From AB-137-C09 sp964645625 (GTDB lineage: Bacteria; Pseudomonadota; Zetaproteobacteria; Mariprofundales; Mariprofundaceae), in contig CAZYAI010000022.1 of assembly GCA_964645625.1 (NCBI GenBank), forward strand, positions 1-39,687: a DNA stretch of 39,687 nucleotides. The letters run 5' to 3'. Under the pieces are notes generated by a model that worked only from the letters and a program-made list of their open reading frames with translations, was not told where the DNA came from and did no database searches. Both the position numbers and the translations under genes were made by a program. Positions 9,401 through 18,700 of the stretch are shown in pieces. How positions within the stretch are numbered: the stretch's first letter is position 1; the number at the start of each line of letters is the position of its first letter.

Positions 9401-9552
9401 TGTTAGATTTATTAAAAGACTTATGGGGCTTTATGAAAGAGCGTAAAAAGTTCTGGCTGGCGCCCATTATTATTGTACTGCTGTTATTAGGTATGCTTAT
9501 TGTGTTTGCGCAAGGTTCAGCTATTGCGCCCTTTATTTATACATTGTTTTAA
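9400..9552 (+). CDS. DUF5989/SxtK-like small membrane protein
   Basis: This 50-residue ORF begins MLDLLKDLWGFMKERKKFW and continues into a single hydrophobic segment (about residues 22-37), ending GSAIAPFIYTLF. The amphipathic start, the RKKFW boundary and the APFIYTLF end are characteristic of the DUF5989 family found behind SxtJ-type genes. It overlaps the sxtJ-like stop by one base and ends 5 bp before the glycosyltransferase, so it is firmly inside the operon. It is short enough to be missed by gene finders. No mechanism is known; an accessory subunit of the carbamoylation module is inferred. Confidence 0.8.
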   Translation: MLDLLKDLWGFMKERKKFWLAPIIIVLLLLGMLIVFAQGSAIAPFIYTLF

Positions 9553-9557
9553 TCAGT

Positions 9558-10742
9558 ATGACGACACGACATATTGTCATCATTGTAGAAAATTTACCTC
9601 TACCATTTGATCGCCGTGTCTGGCAAGAGGCTCAGGCTTTGCGTGATAGTGGTTACCATGTTTCTATTATAGGATCAAAAAGCGAGGCGTACCCTGAGTC
9701 CTATGTATGTCTTGATGGTATTCATCTCTACCGCCACCCTTTGCCTTTTGAGGCAGAGGGTGCGTTAGGTTATTTGCTTGAGTATGGTACAGCGTTGTTT
9801 TGGGAGTTTCTACTTAGTTGTAAGATCGCTTTGAAGCATAGGGTTGATGCGTTTCATATTTGTAATCCACCCGATTTATTGTTCTTGGTTGTAGCACCGT
9901 TTAAATTATTGGGTAAAAAAGTGTTGTTTGACCATCACGATATTAACCCTGAACTATTCGAGGCAAAGTTTAACAAGCGTGGTCTATTATATCGTTTAGT
10001 CGTTTTATTTGAGCGATTAACCTTTGCTTTGGCAGATATTTCGATTGCAACGAACGAATCTTACCGTGCTATTGCTGTAGAACGAGGGAAAATGAATCCA
10101 GATGATGTTTTTGTCGTTCGAAGCGGTCCGAAGCTTGATCGTTTGAAGATATTGCCTCCAGTTCCAGCATGGAAACATGGTTGCCGTTATATGATTGGCT
10201 ATGTCGGGGTGATGGGGAAGCAAGAAGGCATTGAGTATCTATTGCAAGCTATGAAAACACTGTGTCAACGTCGTGATGATGTGCATCTATGTTTGGTGGG
10301 GGGCGGAACATCATTGGAAGCTATGCGGCAGTATGCGAGTGAACTTGGTTTGGCTGATAGGGTGACATTTACTGGACGAGTATCTGATCAAATACTGCTG
10401 GAAGTACTGAATACAGCGGATATATGTGTGAACCCTGATGTGGCTAATCCGATGAATGATAAATCTACAATGAATAAGATTATGGAATACATGGCGTTAG
10501 GTAAGCCCATCGTTCAATTTGATTTGACAGAAGGTAAAGTGTCTGCCCAACAAGCATCATTATATGCTAAAGCCAATAATGCGACTGATTTGGCTGCGAA
10601 AATTGAGGTGTTGCTTGATGACTCAGCATTACGCGAAAAAATGGGGGCTTTTGGAAGAAAGCGGGTGGAACAAGAATTATCTTGGGAATACGAAGTTCCT
10701 AAGCTATTAGCAGCATATGATGCGTTGCTTGGTTCACAATAA
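9558..10742 (+). CDS. Glycosyltransferase family 4
   Basis: The 394-residue GT-B protein has an N-terminal acceptor domain opening with VENLPLPFDRRVWQEAQAL. HICNPPDLLFLV and FDHHDINPELF are also in that half. The C-terminal donor domain has IGYVGVMGKQEGIEYLLQA, LCLVGGG, VTFTGRV and the nucleotide-sugar-binding NPMNDKSTMNKIMEYMALGKP stretch. No membrane segments are apparent, so it is cytosolic or peripheral. It would add a sugar to the lipid-linked repeat unit; donor and linkage cannot be predicted. It is the last gene of the operon and starts 5 bp after the DUF5989 stop. Confidence 0.88.
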   Translation: MTTRHIVIIVENLPLPFDRRVWQEAQALRDSGYHVSIIGSKSEAYPESYVCLDGIHLYRHPLPFEAEGALGYLLEYGTALFWEFLLSCKIALKHRVDAFHICNPPDLLFLVVAPFKLLGKKVLFDHHDINPELFEAKFNKRGLLYRLVVLFERLTFALADISIATNESYRAIAVERGKMNPDDVFVVRSGPKLDRLKILPPVPAWKHGCRYMIGYVGVMGKQEGIEYLLQAMKTLCQRRDDVHLCLVGGGTSLEAMRQYASELGLADRVTFTGRVSDQILLEVLNTADICVNPDVANPMNDKSTMNKIMEYMALGKPIVQFDLTEGKVSAQQASLYAKANNATDLAAKIEVLLDDSALREKMGAFGRKRVEQELSWEYEVPKLLAAYDALLGSQ

Positions 10743-10781
10743 TATTGTTGTTGTAGATCGATGTTGAATTTAATCCCAGTC

Positions 10782-10803
10782 TCTTTTAGGCTGGGCTACT
10801 ATA
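10782..10803 (+). terminator. Weak hairpin after the polysaccharide operon
   Basis: A short CCCAG...CTGGG stem lies about 40 bp after the glycosyltransferase stop and before the repeat-protein gene. It has no proper T tract, so termination here is uncertain. Confidence 0.25.
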
Positions 10804-10827
10804 TTATCCTAATTTATGGAGGCTTTT

Positions 10828-13428
10828 ATGCGTAAAGGATATTTAAGTTTTTTGTTTCAGTGTGTTGCACTGCTGACGCTAATGATTCCTGGAATCGTAT
10901 CTGCGGGTTCGGCGTACCACTCGGTTACCGTTCAAAATGATGGTACAATGCAAGCATGGGGTTACAACGGTTATGGGCAATTGGGTGATAGTACCACGAC
11001 TGATCGTGCCAACCCTGTTACAGTAACGGACAATGTAGCCACGGCAATCACTGGTATCAGTGCTGTGGCTACTGGGCAACTACATACTCTAGCACTCAAA
11101 ATCGATGGAACCTTACTTGCTTGGGGTAACAATGAATATGGTCAATTAGGCGATGGTACGATTATCAATCGCAGTAACCCTGTAGTAGTTAAAGATGCAC
11201 AGGGAAACCCTATTACAGGTATTACCGCGATTGCAGCTGGTATTTTCCACAACCTTGCTTTAAAAAGTGATGGTACATTATTGGCTTGGGGTACAAACTG
11301 GGGTGGTCAATTGGGCGATGGTACAAAAACAGATCGTCATAATCCCGTTGCTGTACTGGTTGCTAGCGGTATTGTCGCGATTGCAGCGGGTGATGCACAC
11401 AGTTTAGCACTTAAAAGTGATGGTACATTATTAGCTTGGGGTAACAATGGTGCTGGGCAAGTAGGTAATGGTAGCACTGTTAATCAAACATCTCCTGTTG
11501 TCGTTACAGATGCTAATGGTGTTAACATCAATAATATCACCGCTATTGCTGGCGGTGGTTCACATAGTCTTGCATTACTCACTGATGGTACGATGTTGGC
11601 TTGGGGTTACAACGCCTTTGGTCAGTTGGGCGATGGCAGTAATAATAATAGTATTAACCCTGTTGTTGTTACGGATGCTGGAGCTACAGCAATCAGCAAT
11701 ATTGCAGCTATTAGTGCCGGTCAGGCGCATAGTGTTGCGCTTAAAAGCGATGGTACAGTGCTTGCTTGGGGGCATAACTTTTATGGTCAGTTGGGTGATA
11801 GTAGCACGACCAATCGAGCTAACCCTGTGGCAGTCACCGATTCTGTTGGCTCTACTATCACGGGGGTTGGTGCTATTTCGGCTGGTCTGATGCACACCTT
11901 GTTGTTAAAGAGTAACAGTACCATGTTAAGTTGTGGCTCCGATCAATATGGTCAATTAGGTTTTGGGGCATTGGTTAATAAAAGAAACCCTGTTGCAGTG
12001 AAAACTACAGGTGGCGCGGCTGTAACTAATATTGTGGCAACTTCAGGTGTCGTAAGTACTGCGGATACCATTCCACCATTGGTTAGCGCGCCCACGGATA
12101 TTTACGTGTTGGCAACCGATGTTAATGGTACCGCAGCAGCACAAGCTACGATTGCAGCCTTCCTCGGTGCGGCAACAGCTACTGATATTGTTGATGGTAG
12201 TGTCGTAGTAACAAATGATGCGCCTTCATTATTTCCTGTTGGTACTACGACTGTAACGTTTTCTGCTACAGATGCAGCCAACAATACAGGTACGGCAACA
12301 GCACGTGTTACCATTGATAGTGCGGCAACATTTTATCCTACTAACGGTAGCTCGCTTGCAACCACCAGTCAGCGTTTTGCATGGACAGACACAGGCGCAG
12401 AGGCTTATTATGTAATGGTTAGCAATACTGTTGCTGGAGGCAATAATCTTTACAACTCTGGTTTCTTACCTGCGGGAACAAGCTCTGTAAATGTTACTGG
12501 CTTGCCAACTAATGGCGGAGCTATTTATGTGCGTCATTTTGCATGGAATGGTGCAGGTTGGACGACCACAGATTATACATTTACTGCAGCGGCAAAAACA
12601 GCAACCATTGCAAGCCCTGTGAATGGATCGACCTTAACAGGGTCAGCTCAAACATTCACATGGGTGGATACAGGTGCTGATGCTTATTACCTCATGGTTA
12701 GCAGCGCAGTAGTGGGTGGTAATAATCTATATGTATCGGGTGGATTAGCAAAAGGCACAACATCAGTGAATGTTACAGGTTTGCCCAGCGATGGTAAAAC
12801 AGTGTACGTTCGTTTGTTTAGTTGGGTGAATGGCGGATGGCAGACTACGGATCATACGTATGTAGCATCAGGTACGGCCAGTATCAATTCACACACCAAT
12901 GGTTCTGCTTTGGGAACAACAGGCGCGCAAACCTTTACTTGGGCGAACTCTGGTGCGCCTGGTTACTATTTAAGTGTGGGTCATACCTTGGGGCAGGCTG
13001 ATATATTCCAGTCAGGCTGGCTCACAGGCACTTCGGTTACAGTAAATAACATTCCTTCAGGTGAATCATTACCCTTATTTGTTCGCCTTTATAGTTGGAC
13101 GAATGCGGGTGGCTGGCAGGTCAGTATTTCAAACTTTACCACCAGTTATGCTACCTCGATCACTTCGCCTACAGCAGGAACAGCATTGACTGGGACGACG
13201 CAAACGTTCACATGGACAGACACGGGAGCATCATTGTACTATTTAGATATAGGTTCTGGTTATTATGGTCATGGTGACTACTTTAAATCAGGCAATCTCA
13301 CAGGTCCTGTCAGTTCAATTCAAGTTACAGGTTTGCCAACAGGTAGCGTGCCGTTGTATGTACGTTTGTATACATGGGGAGCCAATGGCTGGAACACCTA
13401 TGAAGCACTCTATACTTCTGCACCATAA
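10828..13428 (+). CDS. Secreted RCC1-propeller / HYR / surface-repeat protein
   Basis: The protein is about 866 residues. The ATG at 10828 is preceded by GGAGG at 10819-10823; the ATG at 10816 overlaps this ribosome-binding site and is rejected. A signal peptide ends near GIVSAG. Residues about 25-405 hold seven RCC1/ATS1 repeats (HSLALKSDGTLLAWG...GQLGDG...NPV), enough for a complete propeller. About 415-490 resemble a HYR domain (PVGTTTVTFSATDAANNTG). Four approximately 90-residue repeats shared with the ORF at 49-870 follow, ending YTSAP. No LPxTG, PEP-CTERM or barrel is seen. It follows the polysaccharide operon and precedes a secreted glycosidase, so a surface or matrix adhesin is plausible. 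The binding partner is unknown. Confidence 0.75.
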   Translation: MRKGYLSFLFQCVALLTLMIPGIVSAGSAYHSVTVQNDGTMQAWGYNGYGQLGDSTTTDRANPVTVTDNVATAITGISAVATGQLHTLALKIDGTLLAWGNNEYGQLGDGTIINRSNPVVVKDAQGNPITGITAIAAGIFHNLALKSDGTLLAWGTNWGGQLGDGTKTDRHNPVAVLVASGIVAIAAGDAHSLALKSDGTLLAWGNNGAGQVGNGSTVNQTSPVVVTDANGVNINNITAIAGGGSHSLALLTDGTMLAWGYNAFGQLGDGSNNNSINPVVVTDAGATAISNIAAISAGQAHSVALKSDGTVLAWGHNFYGQLGDSSTTNRANPVAVTDSVGSTITGVGAISAGLMHTLLLKSNSTMLSCGSDQYGQLGFGALVNKRNPVAVKTTGGAAVTNIVATSGVVSTADTIPPLVSAPTDIYVLATDVNGTAAAQATIAAFLGAATATDIVDGSVVVTNDAPSLFPVGTTTVTFSATDAANNTGTATARVTIDSAATFYPTNGSSLATTSQRFAWTDTGAEAYYVMVSNTVAGGNNLYNSGFLPAGTSSVNVTGLPTNGGAIYVRHFAWNGAGWTTTDYTFTAAAKTATIASPVNGSTLTGSAQTFTWVDTGADAYYLMVSSAVVGGNNLYVSGGLAKGTTSVNVTGLPSDGKTVYVRLFSWVNGGWQTTDHTYVASGTASINSHTNGSALGTTGAQTFTWANSGAPGYYLSVGHTLGQADIFQSGWLTGTSVTVNNIPSGESLPLFVRLYSWTNAGGWQVSISNFTTSYATSITSPTAGTALTGTTQTFTWTDTGASLYYLDIGSGYYGHGDYFKSGNLTGPVSSIQVTGLPTGSVPLYVRLYTWGANGWNTYEALYTSAP

Positions 13429-13440
13429 TGGAATAGTCGC

Positions 13441-15627
13441 TTGAATCATCTTTATAGGTGGGAAAAAAGCAGTCTTAATAGGCTGCTTTTTTTTCTTTAT
13501 TTTTTCTTGGTTTCTAATGTATACGCACAAGATGATGTTTTATCATGGCGACCTATGGTGGAGCATGACTTGCGGGTTGTTGCGGGAAGTGCTTTAGATT
13601 TTTCTTACCTCAATAATGATGGTTCCATTAGTAGTCCTGTACAATTGTTGATGCAGCAAGGTCGTACTGTCAATCTTGCAATTAATCAAAAAAAGAAACG
13701 ATTATTTTGTGCTGTGATGCCAATGCAAGATGTCTTTGGTGGTGTGCCGAACCATCAAGACGCGGATAGTTATGCCGAAGAGCTGTATCGCCGTGGTTAC
13801 AATATGGTTCGTTTTGTGTCGCTGCAAGATGTCTTCATGGCAGGGCAGAAAATAGACTTTGATTATGATGAGGATAAATTAGATCGCTGGTTTTATTTTC
13901 TCGCAGCGTTAAAAAAACGTGGTGTGTATTGGCAACTGGATGTTGTTTCGTGGGAAAATGGAGGCTATGCCGCAGCGAATCGTTTTAATCGTAATAAATC
14001 ACAACATTTGATCGCGCGTCTTTATAGTGATTCGCAAGCTATGCAGCACTGGCAAAAGATTGTTAAAACATTGTTGTTGAGGAAGAATCCTTATACAGGT
14101 GGCAACACACTCACTGATCCAGCATTGGCTCTTGTCACCCTAGTTAACGAAAATGATTTGTTACAAATCATTAACATTACCCAACGGTTGCCATCGTGGA
14201 TAGATAGTGAAACCCAAGAAGCATTAAATGATCTTTTTATGGAGTGGTTACACACGCATAACGCTGGCTTATATAAACAGGCTAAGGATCAGAAAAACCG
14301 TTTGTTTTTACGTGCATCTATTGATATGCCATGGTCAGCAGAAGTGACCCGCTTTGCCGTTTCACGCAGCATTACCATACATCAACAAATGCGTAAATAT
14401 TTGCGTCAGCAAGGCTATCAAGGCTTGCTTACAGGCATGAATAGCGATGGTAATCAAATAGGCTCGGCTATTCCTCGTCAAACATTAGATGTTCTGACCA
14501 GTCATGCTTACCATGATTTACCGCAGGAACTGGGTACGCTAAACCAAATGTTAGGACCGAAACGCAAGCATAGCATGCTGAGTTCCACCTCTGATTCCAT
14601 TGAGTACTTACGTCGTCTCCTGTTGGCTCGGCAGTCCAATAAGCCTTTTGTCGTTGATGAATATAATCATGCGTTTCCTAATCCTTGGCGTAGAGAGGCA
14701 GCATTATTGGTTCCTAGTTACGCAGCATTTCAAGGTTGGGATGGCATCTGTCGTTTTGCCCGTCCTGTTGAACTGGCTTACGGTCATAGCAAAGCACCTC
14801 GCAATCATTATATTACTGCTTTTGGTGTGGGTATGGATCCTATTGCTCGCGGTGGTGAATCTGTTGCAGCGATGTTGTTTCTACGCCGTGATGTACAAGA
14901 GGGTCGTTCCATACGCTATTTAGAGCTTCAACCTGAACAGATGATGGCATCAGGGGCTGCATGGCAACGTTGGCCGAAAAGTTTAGGTGTACTGGGTTTG
15001 AATCACCGTATCGCGCTAGATTGGTCTGCTCGCCCTCATCAAAAAGGGGCTAAGTCACTTACGCCTAATTTTTTCTTACAATCACAGCAAGAGCAACAAA
15101 AAGAATTACTGATTGACACAGAACCGTCGATATACAATACCCCCGAAGGTCAAATTCATATTGTGGGTAAACAGATAGTAATTAACACAGCGCGTACTGA
15201 GGCTGTAAGTTTTGAACAAGGTGATAAGGTGATTGTTTCACGTTTGCGTGTTCAGAATTCTGATAGTCCTGGTTTGGTCGCCGTATCAGCATTGGATGAT
15301 TATACGATCATGGAAAGTCGGCATTTGTTATTGGTGTATTTAACCGATGCACACAATACGGATATGAAAATGTCTGGAAAGACACTTGTTGATCATGGAC
15401 ACTTGCCTGTGTTATTACGTTCAGGTCAAGTACAGATTACCTTAAATCAGAAGGTTAATGATACATGTAATATCAAAATGTATAGTTTATCGATGCAAGG
15501 CACACGTATGGAACAGGTCACTAGCATGAAAAGTATACGTCAAAATAAGTTGTGTGTATTGGATATCCACTTGAATACCGCAACATTAAAGCATCCTGCA
15601 TTGTATTTTGAGTTAGTTCGGCATTAA
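13441..15627 (+). CDS. Secreted glycoside hydrolase, clan GH-A (GH5-like)
   Basis: The 728-residue protein has a signal peptide ending near SNVYAQ. A TIM-barrel-like region covers about residues 80-430. LVNENDLL contains the Asn-Glu pair that carries the acid/base in clan GH-A, and FVVDEYNH has a Glu well placed as nucleophile. The stretch PWRREAALLVPSYAAFQGWDG fits the end of the barrel. The C-terminal 230 residues look beta-rich. The only usable start is the TTG at 13441, 12 bp after the previous stop and with a poor ribosome-binding site. A terminator-like hairpin lies inside the first codons. It probably cuts a polysaccharide, perhaps the one made by the upstream operon; the exact GH family is not assigned. 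Confidence 0.7.
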   Translation: MNHLYRWEKSSLNRLLFFLYFFLVSNVYAQDDVLSWRPMVEHDLRVVAGSALDFSYLNNDGSISSPVQLLMQQGRTVNLAINQKKKRLFCAVMPMQDVFGGVPNHQDADSYAEELYRRGYNMVRFVSLQDVFMAGQKIDFDYDEDKLDRWFYFLAALKKRGVYWQLDVVSWENGGYAAANRFNRNKSQHLIARLYSDSQAMQHWQKIVKTLLLRKNPYTGGNTLTDPALALVTLVNENDLLQIINITQRLPSWIDSETQEALNDLFMEWLHTHNAGLYKQAKDQKNRLFLRASIDMPWSAEVTRFAVSRSITIHQQMRKYLRQQGYQGLLTGMNSDGNQIGSAIPRQTLDVLTSHAYHDLPQELGTLNQMLGPKRKHSMLSSTSDSIEYLRRLLLARQSNKPFVVDEYNHAFPNPWRREAALLVPSYAAFQGWDGICRFARPVELAYGHSKAPRNHYITAFGVGMDPIARGGESVAAMLFLRRDVQEGRSIRYLELQPEQMMASGAAWQRWPKSLGVLGLNHRIALDWSARPHQKGAKSLTPNFFLQSQQEQQKELLIDTEPSIYNTPEGQIHIVGKQIVINTARTEAVSFEQGDKVIVSRLRVQNSDSPGLVAVSALDDYTIMESRHLLLVYLTDAHNTDMKMSGKTLVDHGHLPVLLRSGQVQITLNQKVNDTCNIKMYSLSMQGTRMEQVTSMKSIRQNKLCVLDIHLNTATLKHPALYFELVRH
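13463..13494 (+). terminator. Terminator hairpin embedded in the glycosidase signal-peptide codons
   Basis: A 12-bp stem (13463-13474 with 13481-13492, one G-U pair) with a TTAATA loop runs into TTTTTTTT. It is an excellent intrinsic terminator for the repeat-protein gene ending at 13428. It also forms codons of the downstream ORF, so read-through would be needed to express that gene from upstream. Confidence 0.8.
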
Positions 15628-15636
15628 CATGGAGTA

Positions 15637-15711
15637 TGTGACCCGAATAATAGACGGGTATGGTGCTTTGATGTGCTGTGCGACACAGGGTGGAAAAACG
15701 GTATGCCCATT
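15637..15711 (-). repeat. REP-like palindromic repeat, copy A
   Basis: The GTGACCCGAATAATAGACGG edge and the TTTTGATGTGCTGTG-type core match the reverse complement of the copy at 27411-27492. An internal CTGTG/CACAG hairpin and outer GGGTAT/ATGCCC arms can form. It sits between the glycosidase stop and hrpA. Confidence 0.65.
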
Positions 15712-15796
15712 AATATAGAATATGTAATCTACACAATGAATGGATATTATAGCCATTGGGCGTTGAAATATGATAAGCGTTTGTTGAGGGGATTAT

Positions 15797-18700
15797 ATGC
15801 TTCGTGGTAATGTCTTGTCCCGATCATCATTGAATACTGCAATCCCAGAGCCGTTGCCGATTGCTGCGGTTGCGGGTGATATTGTTGCGGCATTGCGCCA
15901 GCATGCGGTGTTGATTGTTGCGGGTGAAACGGGTTCGGGTAAGACCACACAGTTGGCAAAGTTGTGTATGCAGGCGGGCATAGATGGACGTATTGCTCAC
16001 ACGCAACCGCGTCGTATGGCTGCGCGCAGTGTGGCAACACGCATTGCCGAAGAAATGGGTTGTAACCTAGGGCAAGGTGTGGGGTATCGGGTGCGCTTTA
16101 GCGATCAAAGTCATCGTGATGATGCGCTGTGTGTCATGACCGATGGTTTGCTGCTGGCAGAAATTCAGCGCGACCCTTTGTTGCGCCGTTATCAAGCCTT
16201 GATTATCGACGAGGCGCATGAGCGTAGTCTCAATATTGATTTTTTGTTGGGCTATTTGAAGAAAATATTACCGCGCCGCCCAGATCTACACCTGATTATC
16301 ACCTCAGCAACCATTGATACGGCGCGTTTTTCTCGTTTTTTTGACGATGCACCAGTGATTGAAGTGAGCGGGCGTGGCTTCCCTGTGGAGATTTGCTACC
16401 GACCACTTAAAGGTGATGAAGATGATCGTGACCGCGATTTGCCGCAGGCGATTCTTGATACCGTGGATGAAGCTGCCCGCCATGACCCGCTGGGTGATAT
16501 TTTGGTGTTTTTACCAGGCGAACGTGAGATTCGGGATATTCATCATAGTTTGCAGCAACATGGATTGCGAGACACCGAGGTCGTGCCGCTTTATGCAAGA
16601 CTGAGCGCGGCAGAGCAAGACCGCGTGTTTCGTCCGCATAGTGGGCGGCGTATTGTGTTGGCAACCAACATCGCCGAAACCTCGCTTACGGTACCTGGTA
16701 TTTGCTTTGTGATTGATAGCGGTTTGGCGCGTATTAGTCGCTACAGCCCGCGCCATCGCGTGCAGCATTTGCCTATTGAGCGCATTGCTCAAGCCAGTGC
16801 CAATCAGCGTGCTGGACGTTGTGGTCGTGTCGCAGCAGGTGTTTGTTTTCGCCTTTATAGCGAAGCCGAATACGAACAGCGTCCGCCGCATACCGACCCA
16901 GAGATTCGCCGCACGCATTTAGCCAGTGTGATTTTACGTATGGCGGATATGGGCTTGGGTTCGTTGCAAGCATTCCCTCTGATGCAAGCACCTGATGCTC
17001 GCACCATTCGTGATGGTCATCGTCTGCTGGAAGAGTTACAGGCATTGGATGAACACGGCGCAATCACCCCTTTGGGGCGGCAAATGGCGAAAATTCCTTT
17101 GGACCCACGTTTTGCGCGCATGGTGCTGGCGGCAATCGAACATCAAGCGGTTGCCGACGTGCTGATTATTGTGTGTGGTTTGTCGATTCCTGATCCACGT
17201 TTACGCCCCAGTGAGGAGCAAGAAAAAGCAGATGCCTGCCACAAACAATGGCAAGATAGTGCATCTGACTTCCTGACATTACGCCGTTTATGGCAATGGT
17301 TTGAAGAACAGCAGCGGCATAATACGCGCAGTAAAATGCGCCGTGTGTGCAAGCAGCATTACGTATCGTGGTTGCGCATGCGTGAATGGCATGATCTTCA
17401 CCATCAAGTCAAACAAGCTTTGCATGGTATGAAGTTTTCGTGGCAAGAAGAATCAGCATCTTATGAGGCGATTCATCGTTCCTTATTGCGCGGTTCGCTA
17501 TCGCTTATTGGTCAGCAGCAAGAAGAAGGCGACTACCTTGGCGCGGATGGTGTGCGCTTTGCGGTGATGCGCGGTTCAGGTTTACACAAAAAACAACCGC
17601 GTTGTTTGATGGCAGGTGGTTTGCTGGAACTACGCAAGCGTTACGCCACTACCGTGGCACGCATTGAAAGTGATTGGCTGTTGCATGAAGGCGCGCATCT
17701 GATTCGTCATCATTATGGTGAACCGTATTGGTCGAAGCGGCGCGGGCAGGTGTTGGCGCAGGAGCAACGCAGCTTATTTGGTTTACCCTTGGGGAAACGT
17801 GCGATTCGTTGGGCGCAGCATGACCGTTCTGCTGCGCATGCTGTTTTTGTGCGTGATGCAGTGGTGGCAATGGCGATGCAAGGACGCAGTCCTGTGTTGC
17901 GCCGTTTCCTACAAGATATGCAGGCATGGTGGCAGATGATTGAGCAGCATATTGGCAAATCACGTCGTTTGTACCGTGACGATGCCGAGGCGCGTGCGCT
18001 GCTATGGTTCAATGAACGATTGCCGCAACGCATTTGCGACCAACGTGGTTGGGAGCATTGGCTGAAACGACATGATGGTGTGTTGCCCCTGCCAACGCTG
18101 AGCGATATATTCAATCAACCTGATGAATTAATGGAAGACTACCCCGATCACCTTGATGTGGGTCAGCATCGCCTTAGCTTGCGTTATCGTTTTGAACCGC
18201 AACATGCGCAAGATGGCGTGACGCTATGCGTGCCGCACCATGTTTTGCCATTGCTTAGCGTGCAACAATGCCAATGGTTGGTGCCAGGTTTGTTGCTACA
18301 AGCCATGATTGTGCTGTTTAAGAAACTGCCAGCACCACAACGCCGCCCTTTGGTGCCAGTGCCGCAATTTGCCACCGCCTGTTTAGAGGCCATGCCGTGG
18401 GCGGAAGGTGATGTGTACATGGCAATCAGCCGCCAAGTGCAGCGTATGACAGGCATGCTTATTCCGCCGCAACAATGGTTGAGTACCGCTTTACCACCAC
18501 ACCTGATCATGCACCTTGAGGTGTTAGCCGATGATGGCAAGGTGTTAGCGCAAAGTGATGACCTGCAAGATTTGCAGCAGCGTTACACAGCACAACAACA
18601 AGCAAGCTCAAAGCAACCGCCAAAAGCAACCGCACACCCTATGAAACAATGGCAATGTGGTGAGCTCCCTAGCTCTTGTCAGCGGCAACAGCGGGGGCGT

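Noticed and set aside
11050..11960. Regularly repeated DNA blocks resembling a direct-repeat array
   Set aside because: They are the RCC1 coding repeats of the secreted protein: spacing is codon-based and units are diverged, so this is not a CRISPR array.
17713..18114. Open frame of 133 codons on the - strand within hrpA
   Set aside because: Composition is rich in Cys, Arg and Ser, typical of antisense frames; hrpA is uninterrupted there.
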